Shown: positions 9,170-17,685, counted from the first letter of the stretch. The stretch: 64,000 bases of DNA from Polynucleobacter sp. 73C-SIWE (GCF_018882465.1 NZ_JACVOK010000002.1:735468-799467); one strand, 5' to 3'. Notes: generated from the sequence alone by a model not told the origin. Made by a program: numbers and translations.

Positions 9170-9183
9170 TTGATCTACATCAA
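9170..9183. promoter_or_regulatory. FNR/ANR box, ompW-distal
   Basis: TTGATCTACATCAA is a second perfect TTGAT-N4-ATCAA site, 72 bases (close to seven helical turns) from the proximal one and 30 bases beyond the hemN stop codon. Both sites precede ompW on its strand and could be bound on the same face of the DNA. Confidence 0.8.
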
Positions 9184-9213
9184 AAGTGCTCAGATTTACC
9201 CTTAAGAGAAGGA

Positions 9214-10629
9214 TTAAAGAACTTTGGAGTAAGTACCTTTGGCTTGAGATTCTCTAAGATGGCGATCAAAAGTCATGGCTACACGTCTTGCCAGCAACCT
9301 ACCTTTGATAGGAACTTGCATATTGGCACCCTGCCACTCTAACAAACCAGCCTCTTCTAAGCCTTTAAGCTCTTCAATCTCAGTCTTAAAGTAATTGGAG
9401 AAATCAAGTTGATGATCCTTGGCAAAGGTTTGCGTATTTAAGGAAAATTGACACAACAATTCACCAATCAGCTCACGACGTAATAGGTCATCCTGATCTA
9501 ATTGCATGCCCCTTAGCACTGGTAGGTGGCCATGATCTAAAGATTCATAGTATTCATCTAAGGTGCGGACATTTTGAGAATAGCAATCATCTACCTTGCC
9601 AATTGAGGATATTCCAAAAGCCAATAGATCACACTCTGCTTGAGTTGAATACCCCTGGAAATTGCGATGCAACCTTCCCTCTTTCTGTGCGATTGCTAAT
9701 TCATCATCGGGCTTTGCAAAGTGATCCATTCCAATAAACACATATCCTGCTTCCAAGAGGCACTCGATTGTATTGGAGAGAATATTCAACTTATCAGCAG
9801 CAGGCGGTAGATCAGCTTCAGAAATCCGACGCTGAGGTTTAAAGATGTGGGGTAAATGGGCATAGTTATAGACCGATAAACGATCAGGGCTCATTGCCAA
9901 AACTACATCGACAGTCTCTTTAAAGGTCTCGGGTGTTTGTTTAGGCAGGCCATAGATCAAATCCACGCTTCTAGATTTAAAGCCGTACTTTCTGGACCAA
10001 TCCATGACTGCTTGGGTCTCTTCAATAGTTTGTATGCGATGCACAGCCTCTTGTACTGCAAGGTTAAAGTCTTGCACACCCAGACTAATCCGGTTAAAGC
10101 CAAGATCAGCTAATAAAGCAATGTCTTTTTCAGTAACCCTTCTTGGATCAATCTCAATCGAGTATTCACCACCTGCTAATAATTCAAAATGTTCGCGGGT
10201 ATGCTGCATCAACTCAATCATCTCTTCATGGGACAGAAAGGTTGGTGTACCACCACCCCAATGCAATTGGGTGATTGGGATCTTTTTCTGAGCGCCCATG
10301 GCGCCATACACCATTGTCATTTCTTTAGCTAAGTACTTAATATACTTAGCGCTACGTCCATGATCTTTGGTAATGATTTTGTTACAACCACAGTAATAGC
10401 AAATATTAGGGCAAAACGGTAGATGAAAATATAAAGATAAAGGCTGATCTACTTTAGCGACACGCTGTAATGCACCTAAGTAGTCTGCTTCAGAAAACTC
10501 ATTATGAAAGCGGTCTGCACTCGGATAAGACGTGTAACGCGGGCCATTGATATCAAACTTTTGCAGCAACTCAGGATCAAATAGAGCTTCCTTTTCTTCT
10601 GGTGGGCAAGAGTTTGTTGAAGGGTTCAT
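9214..10629 (-). CDS. hemN: Oxygen-independent coproporphyrinogen III oxidase
   Basis: 471 residues, the length of true HemN (E. coli 457). The radical-SAM cluster motif is C73-x3-C77-x2-C80 in FCPNICYYCGCN, with the extra Cys82 typical of HemN. GGGTPTFL, EIDPRRVT and RISLGVQDF follow as in the family. The enzyme converts coproporphyrinogen III to protoporphyrinogen IX without oxygen, using S-adenosylmethionine, in the cytoplasm. It starts 25 bases after the preceding flavoprotein gene and may share its transcript. hemC and hemD lie at the far end of the window in a separate locus. Confidence 0.93.
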   Translation of the reverse strand: MNPSTNSCPPEEKEALFDPELLQKFDINGPRYTSYPSADRFHNEFSEADYLGALQRVAKVDQPLSLYFHLPFCPNICYYCGCNKIITKDHGRSAKYIKYLAKEMTMVYGAMGAQKKIPITQLHWGGGTPTFLSHEEMIELMQHTREHFELLAGGEYSIEIDPRRVTEKDIALLADLGFNRISLGVQDFNLAVQEAVHRIQTIEETQAVMDWSRKYGFKSRSVDLIYGLPKQTPETFKETVDVVLAMSPDRLSVYNYAHLPHIFKPQRRISEADLPPAADKLNILSNTIECLLEAGYVFIGMDHFAKPDDELAIAQKEGRLHRNFQGYSTQAECDLLAFGISSIGKVDDCYSQNVRTLDEYYESLDHGHLPVLRGMQLDQDDLLRRELIGELLCQFSLNTQTFAKDHQLDFSNYFKTEIEELKGLEEAGLLEWQGANMQVPIKGRLLARRVAMTFDRHLRESQAKGTYSKVL

Positions 10630-10654
10630 AAATGACTAAGGGTGAGTGTGGAAC

Positions 10655-12268
10655 CTACTTTGATAAGTAATCCAGAGCAAGCGCTTCTGCTACTTTAATC
10701 CCATCAACACCAGCAGACAAGATGCCGCCAGCATAACCAGCGCCCTCACCCGCAGGATAAAGGCCCTTGATATTGAGACTCTGAAAATTAGGTCCACGAG
10801 TAATTCTGAGAGGTGAAGAGGTTCTAGTCTCGACACCCGTTAAGACAGCATCCTTCATTGAAAAGCCTTTGATCTGCTTTTCAAAGGCAGGCAATGCTTC
10901 CCGAATCGCTTCAATCGCATACGCAGGCAAGCTCTCAGCCAAATCGGTTAAATGTACGCCCGGTTTGTAGGAAGGCAAGACACTGCCAAACTCTGTTGAA
11001 GGTTTACCCGCCAGAAAATCTCCAACCAGTTGCCCTGGAGCTTCATATGTTCTTCCGCCCAACTCAAAAGCTTTGGTTTCGATTGCGCGCTGAAACTCAA
11101 TACCCGCCATAGGACCACCAGGGTAATCATCCGGAGTGATACCCACCACAATACCGGCATTGGCATTGCGTTCATTACGAGAATATTGACTCATCCCATT
11201 CGTCACCACGCGATTGGGCTCTGAAGTTGCCGCTACCACAGTGCCGCCAGGACACATACAGAAGCTATAAACCGAGCGGCCATTCTTGGCATGGTGAACC
11301 AGTTTGTAGTCAGCGGCGCCAATGAGCTCATTACCAGCATGGGGGCCCAGGCGCGCTCTATCAATGAGCGATTGCGGATGCTCAATCCGAAAACCTACCG
11401 AGAAGGGCTTAGCTTCCATAAAGACACCGGCCTCATGCAAAACCTGAAAAGTGTCGCGTGCACTATGGCCAAGGGCTAGTACCACATGACTTGCCGGTAG
11501 ATCATCATAGCCTTCAATTTTGACACCAGTAATCTGCTCGTTCTGAATGTCAAAGCCAATCACTTTTTGTGAGAAGCGAATCTCTCCACCAAGATCAATA
11601 ATTTCTTGGCGCATTTTTTCTACTACGCCTACTAAGCGGAAGGTACCGATATGAGGCTTAGCAACATACAGAATTTCTGCTGGCGCACCCGCCTTCACAA
11701 ATTCATTAATCACTTTGCGACCATAAAACTTCGGGTCTTTAATCTGACTCCATAACTTACCATCTGAAAAAGTACCCGCCCCACCCTCACCAAATTGCAC
11801 ATTGGATTCAGGATTGAGAACATTCTTGCGCCATAAGCCCCAAGTATCTTGAGTTCGCTCTCGCACTTTCTTACCGCGCTCGAGCACGATCGGCTTAAAC
11901 CCCATCTGCGCCAATACGAGTGCTGCAAATATTCCGCAAGGGCCAAATCCAATGACTACAGGACGCAATGATTTGCCAGCCGCAATAGACTCAGGGGCTT
12001 TAGCTTTGAAGTGGTAACTCGTATCAGGTGAAGGCCTTACATGAATATCGCCATCAAATTTTTTCAGAATGGCGGCTTCATCTTTAACCGAGAGGTCTAC
12101 TGTGTAGATAAAAGAGAGCGCTACATTTTTTCTAGCATCGTAACTGCGCTTAAAGACCTCAAAGCTAATCAAATCTTTTGGGGGTAAATTCAGGCGCTTG
12201 AGTATCGCTATTTCCACGGCTTCTGGAGTATGGTCAATAGGTAGACGCAGTTCAGTGATACGGATCAT
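10655..12268 (-). CDS. NAD(P)/FAD-dependent dehydrogenase, COG2509 family
   Basis: 537 residues. An N-terminal region of about 95 residues with ferredoxin-like character (MIRITELRLPIDHTPEA...) precedes an FAD-binding Rossmann domain with VIGFGPCGIFAALVLAQMG at about 106-124. NVQFGEGGAGTFSDGKL, SVYSFCMCPGGTVV and the C-terminal GLYPAGEGAGYAGGI are hallmarks of this uncharacterised family. The reaction is not known. The gene lies 25 bases upstream of hemN on the same strand; whether it serves tetrapyrrole metabolism is not shown by the sequence. Confidence 0.8.
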   Translation of the reverse strand: MIRITELRLPIDHTPEAVEIAILKRLNLPPKDLISFEVFKRSYDARKNVALSFIYTVDLSVKDEAAILKKFDGDIHVRPSPDTSYHFKAKAPESIAAGKSLRPVVIGFGPCGIFAALVLAQMGFKPIVLERGKKVRERTQDTWGLWRKNVLNPESNVQFGEGGAGTFSDGKLWSQIKDPKFYGRKVINEFVKAGAPAEILYVAKPHIGTFRLVGVVEKMRQEIIDLGGEIRFSQKVIGFDIQNEQITGVKIEGYDDLPASHVVLALGHSARDTFQVLHEAGVFMEAKPFSVGFRIEHPQSLIDRARLGPHAGNELIGAADYKLVHHAKNGRSVYSFCMCPGGTVVAATSEPNRVVTNGMSQYSRNERNANAGIVVGITPDDYPGGPMAGIEFQRAIETKAFELGGRTYEAPGQLVGDFLAGKPSTEFGSVLPSYKPGVHLTDLAESLPAYAIEAIREALPAFEKQIKGFSMKDAVLTGVETRTSSPLRITRGPNFQSLNIKGLYPAGEGAGYAGGILSAGVDGIKVAEALALDYLSK

Positions 12269-12366
12269 GGGGCTCTTAGCTAGCTATATTCAGTCTTTAG
12301 GGACAAATGATACTGGTTAAAGACTAGGCTACCTCGAGTAGCGAGCCATACAGGCGATAATGCATC

Positions 12367-12915
12367 ATGGCTCTACGCGCAACTATCCACAAAGCCGACC
12401 TTCACGTCGCAGACTCTGACCGCCACTACTATGGCAGTCACTCCCTTACCATCGCCAAGCACCCCTCAGAAACCGAGGAGCGGATGATGGTCAGAATCAT
12501 TGCTTTTGCATTGCAGGCAAATGAAGATTTAGTCTTCACCAAGGGTCTAAGCGATACCGATGAACCAGATCTCTGGATTAAAGACCTGACCGATGCCATC
12601 AAACTTTGGATTGAGATTGGTCAACCAGATGAGCGCCGAATTCTGAAAGCCTGCGGTAGATCCGATCAAGTTATTGTCTACTGCTACGGTGGTCACACGA
12701 GTAAGATTTGGTGGGATGGCATTGCTAATAAACTTACACGTGCGCGTAACCTCCAAATCATTTCTATACCAGCAGCTCAAGCAAATGAGCTGAATAAATT
12801 AGTTGAACGCAGTATGGTCCTTCATGTGAATATTCAAGATGGTGAGGCCTATGTCTCTTCAGATCAAGGTCAAGTGACGATCACCCCTGAAGTTTGGCGC
12901 AGCAATCAAGAATAA
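12367..12915 (+). CDS. yaeQ: YaeQ family protein
   Basis: 182 residues, the usual YaeQ length. Recognisable segments are MALRATIHKADLHVADSDR at the start, HPSETEERMMVRIIAFAL, EPDLWIKDLTDAIKLWIEIG, and KIWWDGI. Structural work on a Xanthomonas YaeQ showed a variant PD-(D/E)XK nuclease fold, but no activity is established. A lone PIN-domain gene follows after 14 bases on the same strand. Confidence 0.9.
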   Translation: MALRATIHKADLHVADSDRHYYGSHSLTIAKHPSETEERMMVRIIAFALQANEDLVFTKGLSDTDEPDLWIKDLTDAIKLWIEIGQPDERRILKACGRSDQVIVYCYGGHTSKIWWDGIANKLTRARNLQIISIPAAQANELNKLVERSMVLHVNIQDGEAYVSSDQGQVTITPEVWRSNQE

Positions 12916-12929
12916 GTAATCATCTCAAG

Positions 12930-13355
12930 ATGAAATCTATCGTCTTTGATACCAACGTTCTGCTAGATCTATTTGTCTTCAATGACTTCAGAGCAATTCA
13001 TTTAAAGCAAGCATTGCTTGACAAACAAATTGATGCTCTGGCCAGCTCTAAGACCCTGGATGAATTTGCAGATGTGATCTCAAGACCCTTATTCTCCCTA
13101 GAGTCAGCCGCACAAGAACAAATTCTGCAGCAATGGCGATCTTTAGTACGCATTTTGGATGAGGAAAAGCTTTTGCCCTCCCCCTGGCGCTGCCAAGATC
13201 CCGATGATCAAGTCTTTCTGGATTTAGCTTTTACATCTAAGCCCTGTATTCTCATTAGTAAAGATAATGAAGTATTAAAGTTTGCCACTAAAGCTTTGAA
13301 AGAAAATGTACTAATTACTGACAACTACAACATTATGGATTTGTATCATGACTAA
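12930..13355 (+). CDS. PIN-domain protein (putative toxin component, no antitoxin seen)
   Basis: I chose the ATG at 12930, giving 141 residues, because MKSIVFDTNVLLDLFVF is the natural PIN start with the first catalytic Asp at residue 7; an earlier start at 12894 would overlap yaeQ. The later acidic cluster CQDPDDQVFLDLAF and ILISKDNEVL complete the metal-binding site of a PIN ribonuclease. This is the family often annotated as putative toxin-antitoxin PIN component. No antitoxin-sized ORF precedes it, so it may be a housekeeping ribonuclease. It overlaps the next gene by eight bases. Confidence 0.8.
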   Translation: MKSIVFDTNVLLDLFVFNDFRAIHLKQALLDKQIDALASSKTLDEFADVISRPLFSLESAAQEQILQQWRSLVRILDEEKLLPSPWRCQDPDDQVFLDLAFTSKPCILISKDNEVLKFATKALKENVLITDNYNIMDLYHD

Positions 13356-13569
13356 ACCTAAAATGGCAGGGCCTGATGAAGGCCTGTTTAAACCAGGCAG
13401 CAAGCTACAACACAAAAAGACTGGTGGTTTTTATAAAGTAGTCTTTCTAGCAAACGTTGAAGCCTCTCTTGAGCCCGCTTATGTTTACGAATCTCTGCAA
13501 TCACATGATTTTTGGATTAGACCAAAAGCAGAGATGGAGGATGGTCGCTTTGAACTTATCGCAGAATAA
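13348..13569 (+). CDS. DUF1653-like small protein
   Basis: 73 residues. The layout LFKPGSKLQHKKTGGFYKVV...AYVYESLQSHDFWIRPKAEMEDGRFELI follows DUF1653, a small all-beta family with the pattern YxHxKGxxYxV...VVYxxL...xWxRPxxxFxxxxRF. No function is known. Its start overlaps the PIN gene by eight bases and slyX begins 13 bases later, so yaeQ, PIN, this gene and slyX may be one operon. Family match is by pattern only. Confidence 0.6.
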   Translation: MTKPKMAGPDEGLFKPGSKLQHKKTGGFYKVVFLANVEASLEPAYVYESLQSHDFWIRPKAEMEDGRFELIAE

Positions 13570-13582
13570 AGAGGTAAACCCA

Positions 13583-13783
13583 ATGAGTGATGACCGAATT
13601 ACCAATCTAGAAATCAAATTGAGCTTTGCTGAAGACCTCATTGAAAAACTCAATGAGACTGTCTATAAGCAACAACAGCAAATCGAATTTCTCTACCGCG
13701 AGCTCAAGGCTATTAAAGAGCAGGCCAGTAGCGCAGGTGGTGGTAGCGGTAGCCTCAAAGATGAAATCCCGCCGCATTACTAA
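13583..13783 (+). CDS. slyX: SlyX family protein
   Basis: 66 residues from the ATG at 13583, preceded by an AAGAGG ribosome-binding site; longer in-frame starts run into the previous gene. The sequence is a short coiled coil (about 5-48: RITNLEIKLSFAEDLIEKLN...QQIEFLYRELKAI) with a Gly/Ser linker and the conserved end DEIPPHY, typical of SlyX. Function is unknown. Confidence 0.85.
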   Translation: MSDDRITNLEIKLSFAEDLIEKLNETVYKQQQQIEFLYRELKAIKEQASSAGGGSGSLKDEIPPHY

Positions 13784-13851
13784 GTGACTGATAAGATAGT
13801 CCTGTAGGCATCAATCTCTATGACCTTCTTGCAAGAAGAAAAGGAAGAAAA

Positions 13852-14199
13852 ATGGGTAACTTAACGCTGTTTCTCGTGCAATGGGGTCTTACCTCTCTAT
13901 CCCTTTGGGTTGCCAGCTATATCTTTAGCGGCTTGCGCTTTGCTGATGGAGGATCACTTCTGATTGCAGCCCTATTACTAGGATTCGCAAATGCCATCGT
14001 CAAACCATTACTCATTCTTTTTACGCTACCTTTAACAGTAGTCACAATGGGCTTGTTTCTATTGGTCATTAATGCTTTGGTCCTGATGCTGGTATCAACA
14101 GTTGTGAGCGGCTTTACGATCTCTAGCTTCTGGACTGCCTTCTTTGCAAGTATTTTTATTTCTTTATTTAGTCTCTTTGTGAGCGGCCTAGTTTTCTAA
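13852..14199 (+). CDS. Small four-helix membrane protein, holin superfamily IV
   Basis: 115 residues with four hydrophobic helices (about 5-25, 32-52, 55-78, 86-113). GFANAIVKPLLILFTLPLTVVTMGLFLLVINALVLM is characteristic of the family named mycobacterial 4-TMS phage holin (PF04020), common in bacterial chromosomes far from phage genes. No lysis genes lie near, so a holin role is unlikely and the function is open. An AAGGAAGA ribosome-binding site precedes the ATG. Confidence 0.8.
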   Translation: MGNLTLFLVQWGLTSLSLWVASYIFSGLRFADGGSLLIAALLLGFANAIVKPLLILFTLPLTVVTMGLFLLVINALVLMLVSTVVSGFTISSFWTAFFASIFISLFSLFVSGLVF

Positions 14200-14207
14200 A
14201 GACCAGA

Positions 14208-16028
14208 TTAGTTAGAGCCTGGATAGATATCAGGCCAAGAGTGCATTGCTGTCTTACAAGGCTGCCTTTTGGTGCTCATAGACTTTGCATTCTCAGCAGC
14301 AATACTGATTCCGCCAGTCAAGATCCCCAAGCCAATCGATACGGCGCTGTTAACAACGCCCTCTTTATTGACCCCAGCCTTCGGGTTTTGCAAGGTCCCC
14401 TCAAGTTGTACTAGGCTACCGAGATCAATACCAGTAGTGAGGCCCGATTTCTGGTTCGGATCAATCTTAAGATGAATCGCCTCTGAATTGAGATTAACTG
14501 TTCCCGCCAACACAATATCTAACTTGTCGGTCTCAACTCCAACTGAATCTTTAATATTAATCATGCCATTGCTAATCGGAAGATAAGCAACTGCGCACTC
14601 TAATATGGTTTGATTGCTTTGCTTACGCATTGGATTTAAGGCATCCATAATGGTGACAGCCAAATCACCAGCAGAATTGAGTAGTTTTGAATCTAGGCGC
14701 GCTTTGCCTACAGTCATCTGTGCTTTGCCATTTGCTGTACCCATGATTTGATGCAAGCTTTTACCTTTGCCAGATAAGTTAAAGGCAATTTGAGCATCAC
14801 CTCCACTGACCTTGGCACTGGAATCATCGCTAACGACTACTTGCTCCAAGGTAAAGCCCTTTGCTAGCGCCTTCATGGAGATCGCGGGTGTAGGACTATC
14901 TATTTGCGATAATGAAATTTGTGCTTGAGCCTGCCCTTTACCTAACTCAAACTTCAGATCATTGACATCAAGTCTATTGCCTTTAAATGCAATCGTGCCG
15001 CTGACATTCTTAAAAGGTGCTTGATCTGGCGCTCCAAGCTGTGCAATATCTAAGACAATCTTTCCATTGGCGTTAGGTAAGAAATCAAATGGCAAAGGAT
15101 CATCGCTAAAGAAGTATCTACCTTGAGCTTGCAAAGACTTAGGAGCCGATGAAGATTTTCCGGATACGGTAGACGCCGCGGCCAAAGGAAGCAAGTCAAA
15201 CGATTTTGACTCGAGCTTGATATCAAATTGTGGCAATACCTTGGGGGCTTTATCAACCTTACCAGTAATATCCAATGATTTTCCATTTAGAGTGAGCGTG
15301 AAGTCTAGATTCGTCTTCACTGGGCTTTGATCCCAATCGATGATGGCCTGTCGTAGGGAACCCATCTTGCCCTTAAGGCCTAATTTATAGTTAGCGTATT
15401 GCAGGTCCAGCAAGATGATAGTTTTACCTCCCTCACCTGTTAACGAAAGCTTCGGAACATCTATGACTTTAATAGGGCTACTGCCATCTTGATAGCTTAT
15501 GCGCGCATCAGAAATGCGAATAGTTTGTATTGCCACAAAGTTACTATCATCTGATGTTGCTTGAGGAGCAGCGCTAGCGGGAGTAGTGCTGCTAGGAGCA
15601 GCGCTCTTAGAATTGCTGGCAACAACTACTTGTGTTAAATCCCAATTATTTTGCCCTAATTTGTTAGTCTGCAAATGGGCTTCAAGTCCCGCAAGATTAA
15701 TACTGCTAATTTCTACGTTCCCTGTAAATAAAGGAAATAGCTTCACTTCAAGCTCGACGTGTTTCAAGAATAGCATTTGAGAATCACTTGCCCATGTTGC
15801 ATTGCTTAAGCTCACTTGCTCAGCCTTGACACCAATCGAGGGAAAAATGCTTAAGCTAACAGGCCCAGCAATCTTGAGCTCTCGTCCAGTTGCATCTTTG
15901 ACTTTAGAGCTGAGTAATTGCGTTAATTGCGCTGGATTAATAGAAGAGGCAGCATACCAAGCACCCAAGCCTGCAAGGACTAAGACGGCACTCAAGATGA
16001 TCAGGAAGATTTTTAAGGTGTGACTCAT
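14208..16028 (-). CDS. AsmA family protein
   Basis: 606 residues. One N-terminal membrane anchor (about 6-26) is followed by ISLSIF/SLSIFPSIGVKAEQVSLSN, typical of AsmA, then long beta-rich repeats and an AsmA_2 C-terminal region. AsmA-type proteins extend into the periplasm and are linked to outer-membrane assembly and lipid transport. An Ala/Ser/Pro-rich stretch near 140-160 looks like a linker. The last ~30 residues are polar and unlike the family, ending in PDIYPGSN. It converges with the holin-family gene eight bases away. Confidence 0.82.
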   Translation of the reverse strand: MSHTLKIFLIILSAVLVLAGLGAWYAASSINPAQLTQLLSSKVKDATGRELKIAGPVSLSIFPSIGVKAEQVSLSNATWASDSQMLFLKHVELEVKLFPLFTGNVEISSINLAGLEAHLQTNKLGQNNWDLTQVVVASNSKSAAPSSTTPASAAPQATSDDSNFVAIQTIRISDARISYQDGSSPIKVIDVPKLSLTGEGGKTIILLDLQYANYKLGLKGKMGSLRQAIIDWDQSPVKTNLDFTLTLNGKSLDITGKVDKAPKVLPQFDIKLESKSFDLLPLAAASTVSGKSSSAPKSLQAQGRYFFSDDPLPFDFLPNANGKIVLDIAQLGAPDQAPFKNVSGTIAFKGNRLDVNDLKFELGKGQAQAQISLSQIDSPTPAISMKALAKGFTLEQVVVSDDSSAKVSGGDAQIAFNLSGKGKSLHQIMGTANGKAQMTVGKARLDSKLLNSAGDLAVTIMDALNPMRKQSNQTILECAVAYLPISNGMINIKDSVGVETDKLDIVLAGTVNLNSEAIHLKIDPNQKSGLTTGIDLGSLVQLEGTLQNPKAGVNKEGVVNSAVSIGLGILTGGISIAAENAKSMSTKRQPCKTAMHSWPDIYPGSN

Positions 16029-16079
16029 TACGCGTTCATTCTATATCGAGCCCGTCGAGATGAGAGGCTCTAGACTAAA

Positions 16080-16433
16080 ATGCCTATTATGAGCACTGAC
16101 AACCTACCTAAATGCCCTGGCTGCCAGGAAGATATGACCTATCCCGATGGCGCCAACTATGTGTGCGCTCAGTGTGGCTATGAATGGCCCATCACTGCAA
16201 CAACAGAGGATATAGAAATTGGCTTAATCGTCAAAGATGCTAACGGTAATCTATTAGCGGATGGTGATACCGTTACCCTCATTAAAGATCTGAAAGTAAA
16301 GGGCTCCTCAACTACTTTGAAGGTGGGAACTAAGATTAAAGGTATTCGCTTGGTCTCAGGTGACCATGAAGTAGATTGCAAAACAGAAGTGGGCAGCATG
16401 CTGTTAAAAGCCTGCTTCCTTAAAAAGGCTTAG
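16080..16433 (+). CDS. yjdM: Zinc-ribbon protein YjdM (PhnA)
   Basis: 117 residues (an ATG at 16089 is equally possible). The N-terminal zinc ribbon has CPGCQEDMTYPDGANYVCAQCGYEW-type spacing (CxxC...CxxC). The C-terminal PhnA domain contains VKDANGNLLADGDTVTLIKDLKVKGSS, KVGTKIKGIRL and DCKTEVGSMLLKACFLKK, a near-canonical match. YjdM was once called PhnA but is not a phosphonoacetate hydrolase; its role is unclear. It stands divergently from the AsmA gene. Confidence 0.92.
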   Translation: MPIMSTDNLPKCPGCQEDMTYPDGANYVCAQCGYEWPITATTEDIEIGLIVKDANGNLLADGDTVTLIKDLKVKGSSTTLKVGTKIKGIRLVSGDHEVDCKTEVGSMLLKACFLKKA

Positions 16434-16448
16434 TTCTTTTTTATTAGG

Positions 16449-16664
16449 CTAGCTACTTGCCTTCTTCAATACAGCGTAGATCTGATCCTTTAATAGCAAT
16501 TTTTCTTTCTTCAGGGTTTCGATCTCCTCTGGAGTGCTTGGCTCTGAATGGGCCTCCATTCTTTGAATCTTTTGATCCAAATTATTGTGCTTATCAAATA
16601 AATGAGAAAAGTGACGATCCGAAGTCTTTAGCTTGCTAATTAATTCACGAAATTCTGGAAACAT
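16449..16664 (-). CDS. YdcH family (DUF465) protein
   Basis: 71 residues forming an antiparallel helical hairpin: MFPEFRELISKLKTSDRHFSHLFDKHNNLDQKI then a short Pro/Glu linker and EEIETLKKEKLLLKDQIYAVL. HFxxLFxxHxxLDxxI and the LKKEKLxLKDxI pattern define DUF465/YdcH. Function is unknown. It lies tail-to-tail with yjdM. A possible very short membrane-protein ORF precedes it. Confidence 0.88.
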   Translation of the reverse strand: MFPEFRELISKLKTSDRHFSHLFDKHNNLDQKIQRMEAHSEPSTPEEIETLKKEKLLLKDQIYAVLKKASS

Positions 16665-16694
16665 AGATCCCCTTGGTATATAGGTTATTCGAAA

Positions 16695-16766
16695 CTACCT
16701 CTTTTCAGTGTATTCCTGCTTCAAGAATAGGACAATGCCCATGGCCATAAGCAGGACAAACCCCAT
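16695..16766 (-). CDS. Possible 23-residue membrane microprotein
   Basis: Between the YdcH gene and the histone-tailed gene a minus-strand ATG with a GGAG site four bases before it opens 23 codons. The product starts MGFVLLMAMGIVLFL, one membrane-length hydrophobic run, and ends with a charged tail KQEYTEKR. The frame stays open about 14 codons upstream, so it could be the remnant of a longer gene. Its stop is 30 bases before the YdcH start. No family is recognised; the ORF is short enough to be chance. Confidence 0.3.
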   Translation of the reverse strand: MGFVLLMAMGIVLFLKQEYTEKR

Positions 16767-16851
16767 ATAGCTCCGATGAGAACTGTAAGGAACTTGCAGT
16801 AATATCTATAAGCACTTAAAGACATTCCAACCAAAAGAAGGGTAATAAATC

Positions 16852-17685
16852 ATGGCTACAAAGAAGTCTCCAGCAAAAAAGAAAGTAGCTACTAAGGCGG
16901 TAAAAAAAGCCCCTGCAAAGAAGGTTGTTAAGAAAGTAGCAGCTAAGAAGCCAGCAACCAAGAAAACTGCTAAAAAGGCAGTGAAAAAAGTAGCGGCTAA
17001 GAAAGTCCCTGCCAAGAAGCCAGCAGCCAAAAAACCAGCAACCAAGAAAGTTGCTAAAAAGGCAGCTAAGAAAGTAGCGTCACAACCTTCCAAAGTGGAT
17101 CAATATGGTCTTGAGAAAGATGATGAGTTTTATGGTCTCTACTTTGCTAAGTCCACTAGCAAAGGTTTGGTAGAAGTAAAACCCTGCACCTTCTCTCTCA
17201 TGTATTGGTGGAAAGGCTTGCTTGGCTATCCTGACATGATCGAGATCTCCAAAGGTAGTAATACTGCAATGCTGCAATTTGAGTCTACATTTGGCGGCGG
17301 CGATTCTGGTGAAACAGAATTGACTGAACAGGATGTTTTAGATATTGATCACATCATTGAAGTAGATGAGCAAGAAATGTTGATTTCACTCTACTCCTAT
17401 GTACCAATCCCCGTTCCAGAGAAACTGATTGGCGCGCTAGGTCTTGCGATTTTGAATATCAATCCAGAAACGCGCTACGGTAGCCTTGAACTCTGCTCTA
17501 CTGAGAACGAAGAAGGCGAAACTGAGCACTTCTTACGCTATCGTGCAGCTACTTATTTACGGGGTATTAAGTCTGGAAAAGTAGAAGCCATCGAGAGCAT
17601 GGTTACCAATGGCTCTGAGTTCTTTGGCCTTGCTTTAGACGCAATGTGTGTCAATAAGTCTATTAAGAAGTGGTTGCTAAGCTAA
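16852..17685 (+). CDS. Histone H1-like Lys/Ala-tailed protein with an unknown C-terminal domain
   Basis: 277 residues in two parts. Residues 1 to about 80 are built almost wholly of Lys, Ala, Val, Thr and Pro in repeats such as KKAVKKVAAKK and AKKPATKK, the composition of histone H1 tails and of AlgP- or HctB-type proteins. Residues ~83-277 form an acidic to neutral folded domain (FSLMYWWKGLLGYPD, SLYSYVPIPVPEKLIGALGLAILNIN, HFLRYRAATYLRGIKSG) that vaguely recalls the YbjN/secretion-chaperone fold; I do not claim the family. The tail predicts nucleic-acid or polyanion binding. The gene is monocistronic. Confidence 0.7.
   Translation: MATKKSPAKKKVATKAVKKAPAKKVVKKVAAKKPATKKTAKKAVKKVAAKKVPAKKPAAKKPATKKVAKKAAKKVASQPSKVDQYGLEKDDEFYGLYFAKSTSKGLVEVKPCTFSLMYWWKGLLGYPDMIEISKGSNTAMLQFESTFGGGDSGETELTEQDVLDIDHIIEVDEQEMLISLYSYVPIPVPEKLIGALGLAILNINPETRYGSLELCSTENEEGETEHFLRYRAATYLRGIKSGKVEAIESMVTNGSEFFGLALDAMCVNKSIKKWLLS

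Noticed and set aside
13852..14199. Holin-family name suggesting a prophage remnant
   Set aside because: No other phage genes, attachment sites or lysis genes lie near; this membrane family is common in bacterial chromosomes.
16855..17090. Repetitive Lys codon tract as a DNA repeat locus, and the long minus-strand frame opposite it
   Set aside because: The repeats are coding for the Lys/Ala tail; the opposite frame is a mirror of that composition without a ribosome-binding site.
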